DNA of 64,000 bases from Paenibacillus gallinarum (GTDB lineage: Bacteria; Bacillota; Bacilli; Paenibacillales; Paenibacillaceae). The notes under the pieces are model-generated. The model made no database searches. It was not told where the DNA came from and worked only from the letters and a program-made list of their open reading frames with translations. Shown in pieces: positions 9,416 through 16,522 of the stretch; within the stretch, counting starts at the first letter, position 1, and every line of letters begins with the position of its first letter. The translations under genes and the position numbers were made by a program. The stretch lies in assembly GCF_014836635.1 (NCBI RefSeq), contig NZ_JACSQL010000004.1, positions 124,001 through 188,000 of the forward strand, in the 5' to 3' direction.

Positions 9416-9559
9416 TTATAGAGAGTCACCCGTGAGTGAAACGTCTTTATAACTACTTGTTACCTTAAATCAAGTTCTCAGCGTTATGAGATTGATTTAA
9501 CTAATCCATTAGATAAGACTGTTGCTCGCGCAAACAACAGTTCTTAAGACGCCCTTATC
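9416..9559 (+). ncRNA. Hairpin-rich leader region of unknown class
   Basis: Three successive hairpins precede the MerR-like gene. P1 is 9416-9424/9444-9452 with an inner TCAC/GTGA stem. P2 is 9465-9473 and 9476-9480 with 9487-9491 and 9492-9500 (14 bp with a 2-nt bulge). P3 is 9518-9524/9535-9541, closed outside by GATAAG/CTTATC. None matches a riboswitch consensus I know. The stretch from 9065 also holds a possible 31-codon ORF (9235-9330) and a good ribosome site (9227-9232) before a 7-codon ORF at 9242. A regulatory leader is inferred. Confidence 0.4.
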
Positions 9560-9641
9560 CATAATGTTGACCAAAGCAGGCATTGTTCATGACGAATGTT
9601 TTTACAAACAAATCGATTGTAAAATCCGGGAGGTAATGAAT

Positions 9642-10298
9642 ATGAATATGCATTTGAATGGTAACGAAACAGGAGCAACGACGGAGACTGCAAAAGAACT
9701 GGGTATTGGAGCGAGCACACTTCGTAAATATGCGGCGGCACTGGAAGAGCAAGGGCACCATTTTGAACGTGCGGCAAACAAATCAAGATTATTTGGCAAC
9801 CGTGATATCGAGCGGGTGAAAACTCTAATGACGCTTCTTCGTGAGCAGAACCTACCTTTGCAAGATGCGGCTGTTATTGTCATGGAGATCGGCAGTGAGA
9901 AAGCAGCTGCTGCAAAAGAGATCGTGAACCCAGCATTGGCACACAATGCAGCTTCATCGGTTCAGACGCATTCGCTTGTAGAGCAGAAACAAGTTCTTCA
10001 GACAGCAGGGGTGACTTCTGCACAAATAGAACAAATGAATGTAGAATGGCAGATGCTCCAAGAGCGTATGGTAGAGCTTGAACAGGAGCAAGCAAAACTT
10101 CGAAAACAAAATGATGAACTGCAAGTGCTGGTGGGAGAACAACAAACATGGATGCGAGAGAAGCTGGAAGAGGATCGAGATCGCCAGCTAATTACGAATT
10201 TACGCAGTTATCAAGGACGTAAACAGAAGCCGAAGACCAAGGGACATTCCCTCCGAATGTTGTTTGGGTTACTCCCGAAAAGCAGGAGGGAGGCGTGA
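9642..10298 (+). CDS. MerR-like HTH protein with coiled coil (DUF3967-like)
   Basis: A 218-residue protein. Residues 14-75 form a MerR-type winged helix (AKELGIGASTLRKYAAALEE, then NRDIERVKTL). A long Gln/Glu-rich coiled coil runs from about 120 to 180, and the protein ends with a basic segment. The W-M-R-EKLEED-RDRQL motif near the end resembles the DUF3967 tail of Bacillales chromosome- or phage-associated HTH proteins; that match is from memory and uncertain. ATG 9642 is chosen because GGGAGG lies 8 bases upstream; the longer frame from 9522 starts inside a hairpin. It may regulate or organise DNA, but the target is unknown. Confidence 0.7.
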   Translation: MNMHLNGNETGATTETAKELGIGASTLRKYAAALEEQGHHFERAANKSRLFGNRDIERVKTLMTLLREQNLPLQDAAVIVMEIGSEKAAAAKEIVNPALAHNAASSVQTHSLVEQKQVLQTAGVTSAQIEQMNVEWQMLQERMVELEQEQAKLRKQNDELQVLVGEQQTWMREKLEEDRDRQLITNLRSYQGRKQKPKTKGHSLRMLFGLLPKSRREA

Positions 10299-10438
10299 TG
10301 ATGAGCAGGGGCGTGATGAAGATGACAACAAAATCGTTATGCCGGATTCATCATAGACAGTTTCTTCGCTCACCTTATCGTCTGAAAGATACAGTTCAAA
10401 TTACAGGACCTCCCGTAACTGAGGGTTTTTATTTTTAG
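10298..10438 (+). CDS. Possible translationally coupled small protein (46 aa)
   Basis: The ORF starts at an ATG that overlaps the stop of the MerR-like gene (ATGA). A very strong site, AGGAGGGAGG, lies just upstream. The predicted product is basic (HHRQFLRSPYRLKD). The ORF ends inside the weak terminator that follows, so the last codons double as the terminator stem. The coupling argues for translation, while the lack of a recognisable family argues for caution. Confidence 0.35.
   Translation: MMSRGVMKMTTKSLCRIHHRQFLRSPYRLKDTVQITGPPVTEGFYF
10408..10436 (+). terminator. Weak intrinsic terminator
   Basis: A short CCTC/GAGG stem around CCGTAACT is followed by GTTTTTATTTTT. It would end the MerR-like transcript about 60 bp before the methionine aminopeptidase gene. 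Confidence 0.55.
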
Positions 10439-10495
10439 ATATTTAGAGTTACAATAGAAAGGAGGATTCGATAAAAGCGACAAGGAGAGCCACAA

Positions 10496-11242
10496 ATGAT
10501 TATTTTAAAAAGTAAAGATGAGATTCAATATATGAAGAAGGCTGGCGAGATTCTTGCCGCTTGTCATAGAGAGATTGCAGGGCTCATTCGCCCAGGCATT
10601 CAAACTCAAGAAATTGATGCATTTGCAGAGAGCTTTATGAAAAAGCATGGTGCAACACCAGAGCAAAAAGGGTATAACGGATATCCATATGCAACTTGTG
10701 CCTCGGTTAATGACGTGATCTGTCACGGTTTCCCTGGGAAATACGCGCTGAAAGACGGGGATATCGTTACCATTGATATGGTTGTTAATCTGGATGGCTG
10801 GCTTGCGGATTCCGCATGGTCTTATGCTGTAGGTAATGTATCAGAATCAGCACAGAAGCTGCTGGATGTAACAAAAACTTCCTTATATAAAGGAATTGAA
10901 AAAGCCGTAATCGGCAACCGGATCGGGGATATCTCGAATGCTATTCAGGTATATGCGGAAGGAGTAGGATTTTCTGTAGTACGTGAATTTATTGGGCACG
11001 GGATCGGACAAGATATGCATGAAGAACCGCAAGTACCTCACTATGGACCTGCTGGACGCGGTCCGCGTCTGAAAGAAGGCATGGTGATCACGATTGAACC
11101 GATGCTGAACATCGGAACATATCGCAGCAAGTTAGACAGTGATGGCTGGACTGCCCGCACACAGGATGGCGAATTGTCCGCTCAATATGAGCATACCATT
11201 GCGATTACCGCAGATGGTCCTATTATTTTGACTGAACAATAA
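10496..11242 (+). CDS. map: Type I methionine aminopeptidase
   Basis: A 248-residue enzyme that removes the initiator Met from nascent proteins in the cytoplasm. All five metal ligands are visible: two Asp 11 residues apart (TIDMVV...LADSAW), His in GHGIGQDMHEEP, Glu in ITIEPML and Glu in YEHTIAI. Length is normal for type I and there is no N-terminal zinc extension. AAGGAGAG precedes the ATG. It stands apart from the ribosomal-protein cluster where map often lies, so it is probably a second, stand-alone copy; that is inference. Confidence 0.95.
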   Translation: MIILKSKDEIQYMKKAGEILAACHREIAGLIRPGIQTQEIDAFAESFMKKHGATPEQKGYNGYPYATCASVNDVICHGFPGKYALKDGDIVTIDMVVNLDGWLADSAWSYAVGNVSESAQKLLDVTKTSLYKGIEKAVIGNRIGDISNAIQVYAEGVGFSVVREFIGHGIGQDMHEEPQVPHYGPAGRGPRLKEGMVITIEPMLNIGTYRSKLDSDGWTARTQDGELSAQYEHTIAITADGPIILTEQ

Positions 11243-11323
11243 GCAGATACCGGTAAATGAGATGTGAGGAGAAGAGACGTACTTTTCCCATATACTCTAG
11301 GTAGGTAAGTAGATCATTACTTA

Positions 11324-11384
11324 AGAAACAGGACTCCTTTTATCCTCCACATAAAGAGAGCCCTGTTTCTTTGTGTTTTCTTTT
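11324..11384 (+). terminator. Intrinsic terminator after map
   Basis: AGAAACAGG (11324-11332) pairs with CCTGTTTCT (11362-11370) and is followed by TTGTGTTTTCTTTT. Confidence 0.85.
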
Positions 11385-11504
11385 ATTATAGAAGATCGGA
11401 TAGTTACATTACGCACAGACAATAATAGCAACATACCATAAGATGAAGCGGACGCTTTGCGGGACGACGAACGTAAGTATTGTGAGAAAGGATGTCTGCA
11501 TAAA

Positions 11505-11963
11505 ATGAGTAGCCGCAAAAGTAAACGCACATTCAGTAGTCCCCTGTTATGGGGAGCAGGAATTGTCGTTATTTTATTGATACTACTAGCAGTGGTAAAT
11601 GGAAGTGAGAAGGAAGAAGAGTCCAAGGTACTCACTGCGGTAACGAACGAAGAAGTGTCCACCTTTTTGGAGCATGACGAGTCGGGGTTTCTATATGTGG
11701 GCCGTCCCACATGTCCAGCTTGTCGTCAGTTTATGCCCCTGCTAGAGGATGCTATACAAAGTACGGGTCAGACGGTGTATTATTACAATACAGATGAAGG
11801 CCGTGAGCAAGATGAAGAGAAATTAGGAACGTTGTTAGACCAGCTTAAGATTGAATCTGTACCTGCTCTTCTCTATATAGAGAATGGCGAAGAAGCGGAC
11901 AGGTTAACGCCAGGAACGATGGATCAGGAAGCCATCGATGCTTTTTTAAATAGCAAAAAGTAA
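11505..11963 (+). CDS. Membrane-anchored thioredoxin-like protein
   Basis: A 152-residue protein with a short basic N-terminus, one membrane helix (about residues 13-33, LLWGAGIVVILLILLAVV) and an extracytoplasmic thioredoxin fold. The redox motif is CPAC in RPTCPACRQFM, and a cis-Pro segment follows (ESVPALLY). It resembles PedC/BrcD-type bacteriocin accessory thioredoxins and probably handles disulfides outside the membrane. The next gene is CcdC-like, which fits a thiol-redox theme. Start choice is uncertain: ATG 11505 has AAAGG about 13 bases upstream, and the frame stays open to TTG 11457. Confidence 0.82.
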   Translation: MSSRKSKRTFSSPLLWGAGIVVILLILLAVVNGSEKEEESKVLTAVTNEEVSTFLEHDESGFLYVGRPTCPACRQFMPLLEDAIQSTGQTVYYYNTDEGREQDEEKLGTLLDQLKIESVPALLYIENGEEADRLTPGTMDQEAIDAFLNSKK

Positions 11964-12012
11964 AAAGCTCTAGAAATTGAACACATCCGGTGTTCGATTC
12001 CAGAGCTTTTTT
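11962..12012. terminator. Bidirectional intrinsic terminator
   Basis: AAAAAGCTCT...AGAGCTTTTTT with an inner GAACAC/GTGTTC stem lies between the convergent thioredoxin and ccdC genes. Confidence 0.9.
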
Positions 12013-12018
12013 ATCGAC

Positions 12019-12516
12019 TTAAGAACTCGTTGAAGACTCCTTGGCCTCAAAAGTTTCATTGTAATGCCGCAGCATATACAGCCGCCAGTGAAGTAGCATC
12101 CCAAAAGCCAAAACAAAAAATAAGGCTCCTGTCTGAACTACGGTTATATAATTTTGTATAAATTCATGGAGTAGTAAGCGAACCGTAAGCAAACCTAATA
12201 AGATGAACATAAAGCTTTTGGAACTAGAAACATAGATCTGCCCATCTCTTTTCTCAAATTTGGTGCTTTTAATGAGCGGGTATGCAAATAAAAACCAACC
12301 AACCAAAAAAGCAACAACGGCCCATAGAAACGGAAAGTGTGTCTGTGGCACGACAAACATCAAGAATCCAGTGCTCATACCGAGGGGAGGAATGATAATC
12401 TTCCGTTTGGTAATGGGTCTGTTTGCTGCTTTCATGCGAATAAAAATGGCACTGAGCGCAATGAAGATCATACCAATGGTTGCTGCGATTTGTAAAAATG
12501 AAGAGCTTATCGGCAC
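12019..12516 (-). CDS. ccdC: CcdC-family membrane protein
   Basis: A 165-residue protein with four to five membrane helices. The family signature IRMKAANRPITKRKIIIPP followed by MSTGFLMFVVP is clear. CcdC was named from the Bacillus subtilis ccdA-ccdC region linked to cytochrome c maturation, but its own function is not established. I chose GTG 12516 because AGAGAGG lies 7-8 bases upstream; the frame is open to TTG 12546. It converges on the thioredoxin-like gene and shares its terminator. Confidence 0.88.
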   Translation of the reverse strand: MPISSSFLQIAATIGMIFIALSAIFIRMKAANRPITKRKIIIPPLGMSTGFLMFVVPQTHFPFLWAVVAFLVGWFLFAYPLIKSTKFEKRDGQIYVSSSKSFMFILLGLLTVRLLLHEFIQNYITVVQTGALFFVLAFGMLLHWRLYMLRHYNETFEAKESSTSS

Positions 12517-12705
12517 GTATAGGACCTCTCTTTTACTTAAAATCAAATTTTCTTCATTATATCATATCTTCACTAAAACACTCTTACCGAGTTGTTTGTG
12601 ATTCGGATGTGAACCACGTTTCTTTTCATTTCTTACCACCCGAATTATACTTAGACTGTGCTTGCCAAAATAAAGATAGATAAAGATATAGAGGATGGTG
12701 AACAC

Positions 12706-13809
12706 TTGAAATCTGGTGTCTGGAAAACGACCGTAATTCTTGGGATATTAGTGCTGGTTTTAGTCCTTGTAAACTATCCTACGATTCAGTGGAGAGCAAA
12801 CCCGAGTCGGACGATAGATATTGCTATTATTGATAAATCAGTATCGGATATGAATTATAACGAGCATAAAGGTCTTACTTGGATCTTAAACCAGCAAAAA
12901 ATAAGGGACCGAAATGGTTATACCTATGTTAATGATGAGAGCTATTACGGATTTAACCCAAGCGCTGCAAATAATATCCAGTCCCTTCCTTCTACGCTGC
13001 GAGGGAAAGATCTGATCTATGCAGCAGATACATATGGAATATACAAACAGGAACAACAAGCAGATCAGACATATAAACAAAAGTTAATCTATGGCGGAAT
13101 GAAAATAGAGGATGTCCAAAAAATACAGTATGCGACGGCAACAGGAACTACTTTTATCGGAGAATATAATATTCTTGGCGCGCCTACAGATGAGGGAGTC
13201 AGACAACAACTTGAAAATATGCTTGGTATACATTGGTCTGGTTGGAAGGGGAGATATTACTCAGAATTAGCGGATGTATCGATCCCTATGAAACAGGGGT
13301 ACGCTCTTGCAACAGGGAAAGAATGGGCCTATCAGGGAGAGGGAATCTTATTCATTGATGAAAAAGAGAACATGGTGGTATTGGATAGCAGCGATCTAGA
13401 TGCTCATTCGTTTGGAGTTGAGTTCTCGGAAAAAGGGTACGAGTGGAGCCAGATGAAAGGGAAGACGAGCTATCATGGATGGTTTGATATTGTAGAACCT
13501 CGCAAAAGGGCAGAGGTACTGGCAGAGTATACGATGGATTTGTCCGACGCAGGAGCGAAGAAATTAAAGTCTGCAGGGATTCCAGATCATTTTCCTGCAA
13601 TTACTCGGTTTAATCATACGACACATTATTCTTACTATTTTTCGGGAGATTATGCAAACCGCGTGGACACGCCTTACCCTACTCAGTATATAGGCTGGGA
13701 TGTGGTCATGAGATTCTTTATTCCAAGAACGCATCAAAATGCATTCTACTGGGAAATATACGTTCCGGTTATGAAGCAGATCTTCAGTGAGATCAAAGCA
13801 TCATCGTAA
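12706..13809 (+). CDS. Unrecognised membrane-anchored exported protein
   Basis: About 367 residues. One N-terminal hydrophobic helix (VILGILVLVLVLV) is followed by a roughly 340-residue soluble, presumably extracytoplasmic part. The pattern IDIAIIDKSV...GLTWIL...LIYAADTYGIY...IGEYNILG...GIHWSGW hints at an alternating beta/alpha fold of the ThuA/glutamine-amidotransferase kind, but I see no catalytic triad and do not assign a function. The start is uncertain: TTG 12706 has GGTG close upstream, and the frame extends to GTG 12658. It stands alone before a sigma-A promoter, so it is probably monocistronic. Confidence 0.7.
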   Translation: MKSGVWKTTVILGILVLVLVLVNYPTIQWRANPSRTIDIAIIDKSVSDMNYNEHKGLTWILNQQKIRDRNGYTYVNDESYYGFNPSAANNIQSLPSTLRGKDLIYAADTYGIYKQEQQADQTYKQKLIYGGMKIEDVQKIQYATATGTTFIGEYNILGAPTDEGVRQQLENMLGIHWSGWKGRYYSELADVSIPMKQGYALATGKEWAYQGEGILFIDEKENMVVLDSSDLDAHSFGVEFSEKGYEWSQMKGKTSYHGWFDIVEPRKRAEVLAEYTMDLSDAGAKKLKSAGIPDHFPAITRFNHTTHYSYYFSGDYANRVDTPYPTQYIGWDVVMRFFIPRTHQNAFYWEIYVPVMKQIFSEIKASS

Positions 13810-13855
13810 GACACAGGAAATGAAGCAGGTCGTTGTCGTAACAAAGGGGCCTGTC

Positions 13856-13884
13856 TTGACAAATGAAACTGTCACCATTATAGT
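13856..13884 (+). promoter_or_regulatory. Sigma-A promoter of the Rrf2 gene
   Basis: TTGACA (13856-13861), a 17-bp spacer and TATAGT (13879-13884). The 5' leader would be about 110 nt before ATG 14001. Confidence 0.75.
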
Positions 13885-14000
13885 AACATTTTTACATGTA
13901 TTACCAACAACGGGCAGAGTCTGGTTTGATTTTAGGCGGTTTGCGTAACATAATAGGGTAGAAACAGATAAGCACGGTAAGATTATGGGAGGGCAGGATA

Positions 14001-14444
14001 ATGAACAGTGAGTTTACCATTGCGGTGCATGGTCTGTTGTATCTGGGAGTCCGAGAAGGACGTATTGCAAATAGTGAAGATATTGCCGCTAGTGTAACAA
14101 CTCATCCAGCCAGAGTACGTAAAGTTCTGAGTGTACTCCGTAAGCATAGATATGTGACAACAAAAGAAGGAGCTCACGGCGGATATATGCTTAGCAGTAA
14201 TCCCTGTGATGTTAGGTTAGGAGATTTATATCGATTATTTGCACTGGGTTCCTTTGCTCCGCACTGGCGTTCCGGGGACGAGGATTCGAATTGTGTAGTC
14301 TCTTCGAATATCAAGGAAGTCATGGGCACTATTTACGAGGATGGAGAACGGGTAGTAGAACTGTACCTCGATAGTATCACACTTGAAGAAGTACAGAAGA
14401 GGTTAACAGATAAAGAAAAACATCGTATGAATCGTCTTCAATAA
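14001..14444 (+). CDS. Rrf2-family transcriptional regulator
   Basis: A 147-residue winged-helix protein with the Rrf2 layout: MNSEFTIAVHGLLYL, the helix pair IAASVTTHPARVRKVLSVL, and the wing EGAHGGYML. The two Cys (in NPCDV and SNCVV) do not form the three-Cys cluster of IscR/NsrR, so an iron-sulfur sensor is unlikely. It is closer to YwnA-type members. GGGAGGG precedes the ATG by 7 bases. A single promoter and terminator bracket it, and the target is unknown. Confidence 0.9.
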   Translation: MNSEFTIAVHGLLYLGVREGRIANSEDIAASVTTHPARVRKVLSVLRKHRYVTTKEGAHGGYMLSSNPCDVRLGDLYRLFALGSFAPHWRSGDEDSNCVVSSNIKEVMGTIYEDGERVVELYLDSITLEEVQKRLTDKEKHRMNRLQ

Positions 14445-14461
14445 AGGAAGACAGAATACGT

Positions 14462-14492
14462 AAAGTCTGGCTGAGAAGCCGGGCTTTTTTTA
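14462..14492 (+). terminator. Intrinsic terminator after the Rrf2 gene
   Basis: AAGTCTGGCT and AGCCGGGCTT pair around GAGA, followed by a run of seven T. Confidence 0.85.
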
Positions 14493-14571
14493 TTTTAATT
14501 TTCCTTTATTAGATTTTATAATACAATAATTACCATGAGATAATGGAAATGGAAGGAATGGTGCGAGATTT

Positions 14572-16494
14572 ATGAAGGAGTATATCCTCTTTTTACATAG
14601 AAATGAGCAGTTACTGTTTACGTTAGCCTATAGCTTAACGAGAGATTTAGATCAGGCTGGAGAGTTGCTTGCTGAAGGTGTGGCCGTTTATTGGTCTAAG
14701 CTAAAAGAAGACGAGCAACAGAATGGAACTATATCTCTGATACGAGAAGAAGTAGAGGATAAGGATACAATCTTCGTCTCACAAATGTACGGAATCTTCT
14801 CAGCTTTGGTACAAAACAATGTTCAATACAAGAGAAATGAGAATCTAAGTAATCATGGGATAGAGCATCAGATGGTCAGCGATCGGTCGCTGGCACTGGA
14901 GGAGTCCATATCTACATTGAAAAATGAACTTCGTTCCATATTTCTATTAATCTATTTGTTTGGCTGGGAGAATGAGAGAATTGCCACTTATACGGATTCA
15001 ACTATTCAGATAGTAGAGAAGAAACAGAATGAAGTAATTTCTATATCTCACCGTAGAATGTCTTCTCGTTTTGGAGAGATCAATCCTCTTTTTCTAAATC
15101 GCCACTTTGAGAAAGAACGAGCAGCAATTGCTAGTGTCGAGAAAGAGTTTATTAGGTGTTACATAGTAAAAGGACTTTCCCCAGCTGGACTAAAGAAAGG
15201 AAACAAAATGAGAAGGAGAAAAAGCAGGAAAACTTGGTTTCTTGGCATGATGGGGATTGTTGCAGCGGCGGTACTTCTGTTGTCCATTACTGGTTTTCCA
15301 AAGCTCCTATTACAAGATAACGCAAAAGATAGGCTTGCTTCTATTCCGGATGGACAAGTAAGTACAATCGAAGCAGATGTAAGTTATTTCAAGGAAGCTG
15401 CGATTCAGGAGGCGACGTTATTAAAGAGATTAAATTCAGCAATGGGTCAGTCTGAATATCTCGGCTATCAGCCTGAATATCTTGGGTATACGGTACGACA
15501 GAAAGGAATTCGTCTGACCATTGATGGAATGATGACTATGGGGAGTGAAACGGTCATTTGGTATTCCCTCGAAAATGAGGAGGGAGACGAAACACCCAAA
15601 ATTATAGATGGGACTATGGATTCCATTCATTCGGATGAGTTTAGTGGATCAATAGGGATTATTCGAAATCATAGAGAACTGACAACTGACTCGCTGTCCA
15701 AAGTTCAAGGACAGATTATATTCTCTAGATTAGATACATCAGACTTTAAACCCGAACTGAAGCAGCCGCAGCCTGCTTTATTAAAATTAGACGTATACTT
15801 AGGCCAAAAACAGTCCAACTATACCGTTTATCAAATCGAAATTCCTGCTGGAGAGGCTGATGATTCTTCAATGATAAAAGGAATGAATAAGCGCATAGAA
15901 ATCAATGGATATACGATTACACTAACTGATGTGAAATATACCAAGTATGTAACCGAAGTGAAGTGGGAGCCTGATCGAGCTAATCCCAAAGTTATTGATC
16001 AATTAGTAGAGCCAATGCTTCTAATGAAAGTAGGAGAAGAGGAACGGCATTTTCCTGCCGTAAGAACAAGTGCAGATGGAAGGACCATTTATTTTCCTAC
16101 ACTAGCATATGAGGGCTATCTTAACACTACTGAGTTTCAAATAAGCGGTGCGTTAACGGCACTTGAAAATCAAGAATTCATTGTGAATACGGATCAAGGT
16201 GAATTAATAGATGAACCTACATCTTTTGATGGGACTTACGAGATAGAGAAAGATGCAGACAAAGGGACCATAACTTTTCATTATACAATTACTGATCAAG
16301 AGAACTGGTTGTTCCTTAAAAATCAGTATACGGATGACTCAGGCAGCCAGCATGATGTTCTTGAGAAAAAACGGGCACAGAATCAGTTCTCATATACGTT
16401 CTCTGATCAAGAATATAGTCAGCCTTTGCACTTCTCCGTTATGGGCTATCCAGATCAAATTGTACAGGAAGCAAAAGTGATGATTAATGAATAA
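14572..16494 (+). CDS. ECF-sigma-like domain fused to one membrane helix and an outside DUF4179-like domain, paralogue 1
   Basis: A 640-residue protein and the most divergent of three tandem paralogues. Residues 1-80 resemble sigma region 2 (LFTLAYSLTRDLDQAGELLAEGV) and about 105-165 resemble region 4 (LKNELRSIFLLIYLFGWENERIATY). After a basic stretch (MRRRKSRK) one membrane helix spans about 221-243. The remaining 400 residues are predicted outside and resemble DUF4179/DUF5643 anti-sigma ectodomains (RLTIDGMMTMGSETVIWYSLEN). The sigma motifs are more decayed here than in the two later copies. Inferred role: membrane-tethered regulator. The next gene starts 28 bp downstream, which fits an operon. 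Confidence 0.75.
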   Translation: MKEYILFLHRNEQLLFTLAYSLTRDLDQAGELLAEGVAVYWSKLKEDEQQNGTISLIREEVEDKDTIFVSQMYGIFSALVQNNVQYKRNENLSNHGIEHQMVSDRSLALEESISTLKNELRSIFLLIYLFGWENERIATYTDSTIQIVEKKQNEVISISHRRMSSRFGEINPLFLNRHFEKERAAIASVEKEFIRCYIVKGLSPAGLKKGNKMRRRKSRKTWFLGMMGIVAAAVLLLSITGFPKLLLQDNAKDRLASIPDGQVSTIEADVSYFKEAAIQEATLLKRLNSAMGQSEYLGYQPEYLGYTVRQKGIRLTIDGMMTMGSETVIWYSLENEEGDETPKIIDGTMDSIHSDEFSGSIGIIRNHRELTTDSLSKVQGQIIFSRLDTSDFKPELKQPQPALLKLDVYLGQKQSNYTVYQIEIPAGEADDSSMIKGMNKRIEINGYTITLTDVKYTKYVTEVKWEPDRANPKVIDQLVEPMLLMKVGEEERHFPAVRTSADGRTIYFPTLAYEGYLNTTEFQISGALTALENQEFIVNTDQGELIDEPTSFDGTYEIEKDADKGTITFHYTITDQENWLFLKNQYTDDSGSQHDVLEKKRAQNQFSYTFSDQEYSQPLHFSVMGYPDQIVQEAKVMINE

Positions 16495-16522
16495 ATGCAT
16501 TCACTAAAGGAGGAGTTCGATA

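Noticed and set aside
9416-9559. Known riboswitch classes (T-box, SAM, lysine, TPP, purine) for the 9.4-kb leader
   Set aside because: None of the core sequence blocks of these classes is present.
9522-9641. Upstream start for the MerR-like protein at TTG 9522
   Set aside because: The start lies inside hairpin P3 and lacks a ribosome site, whereas ATG 9642 has GGGAGG at the right distance.
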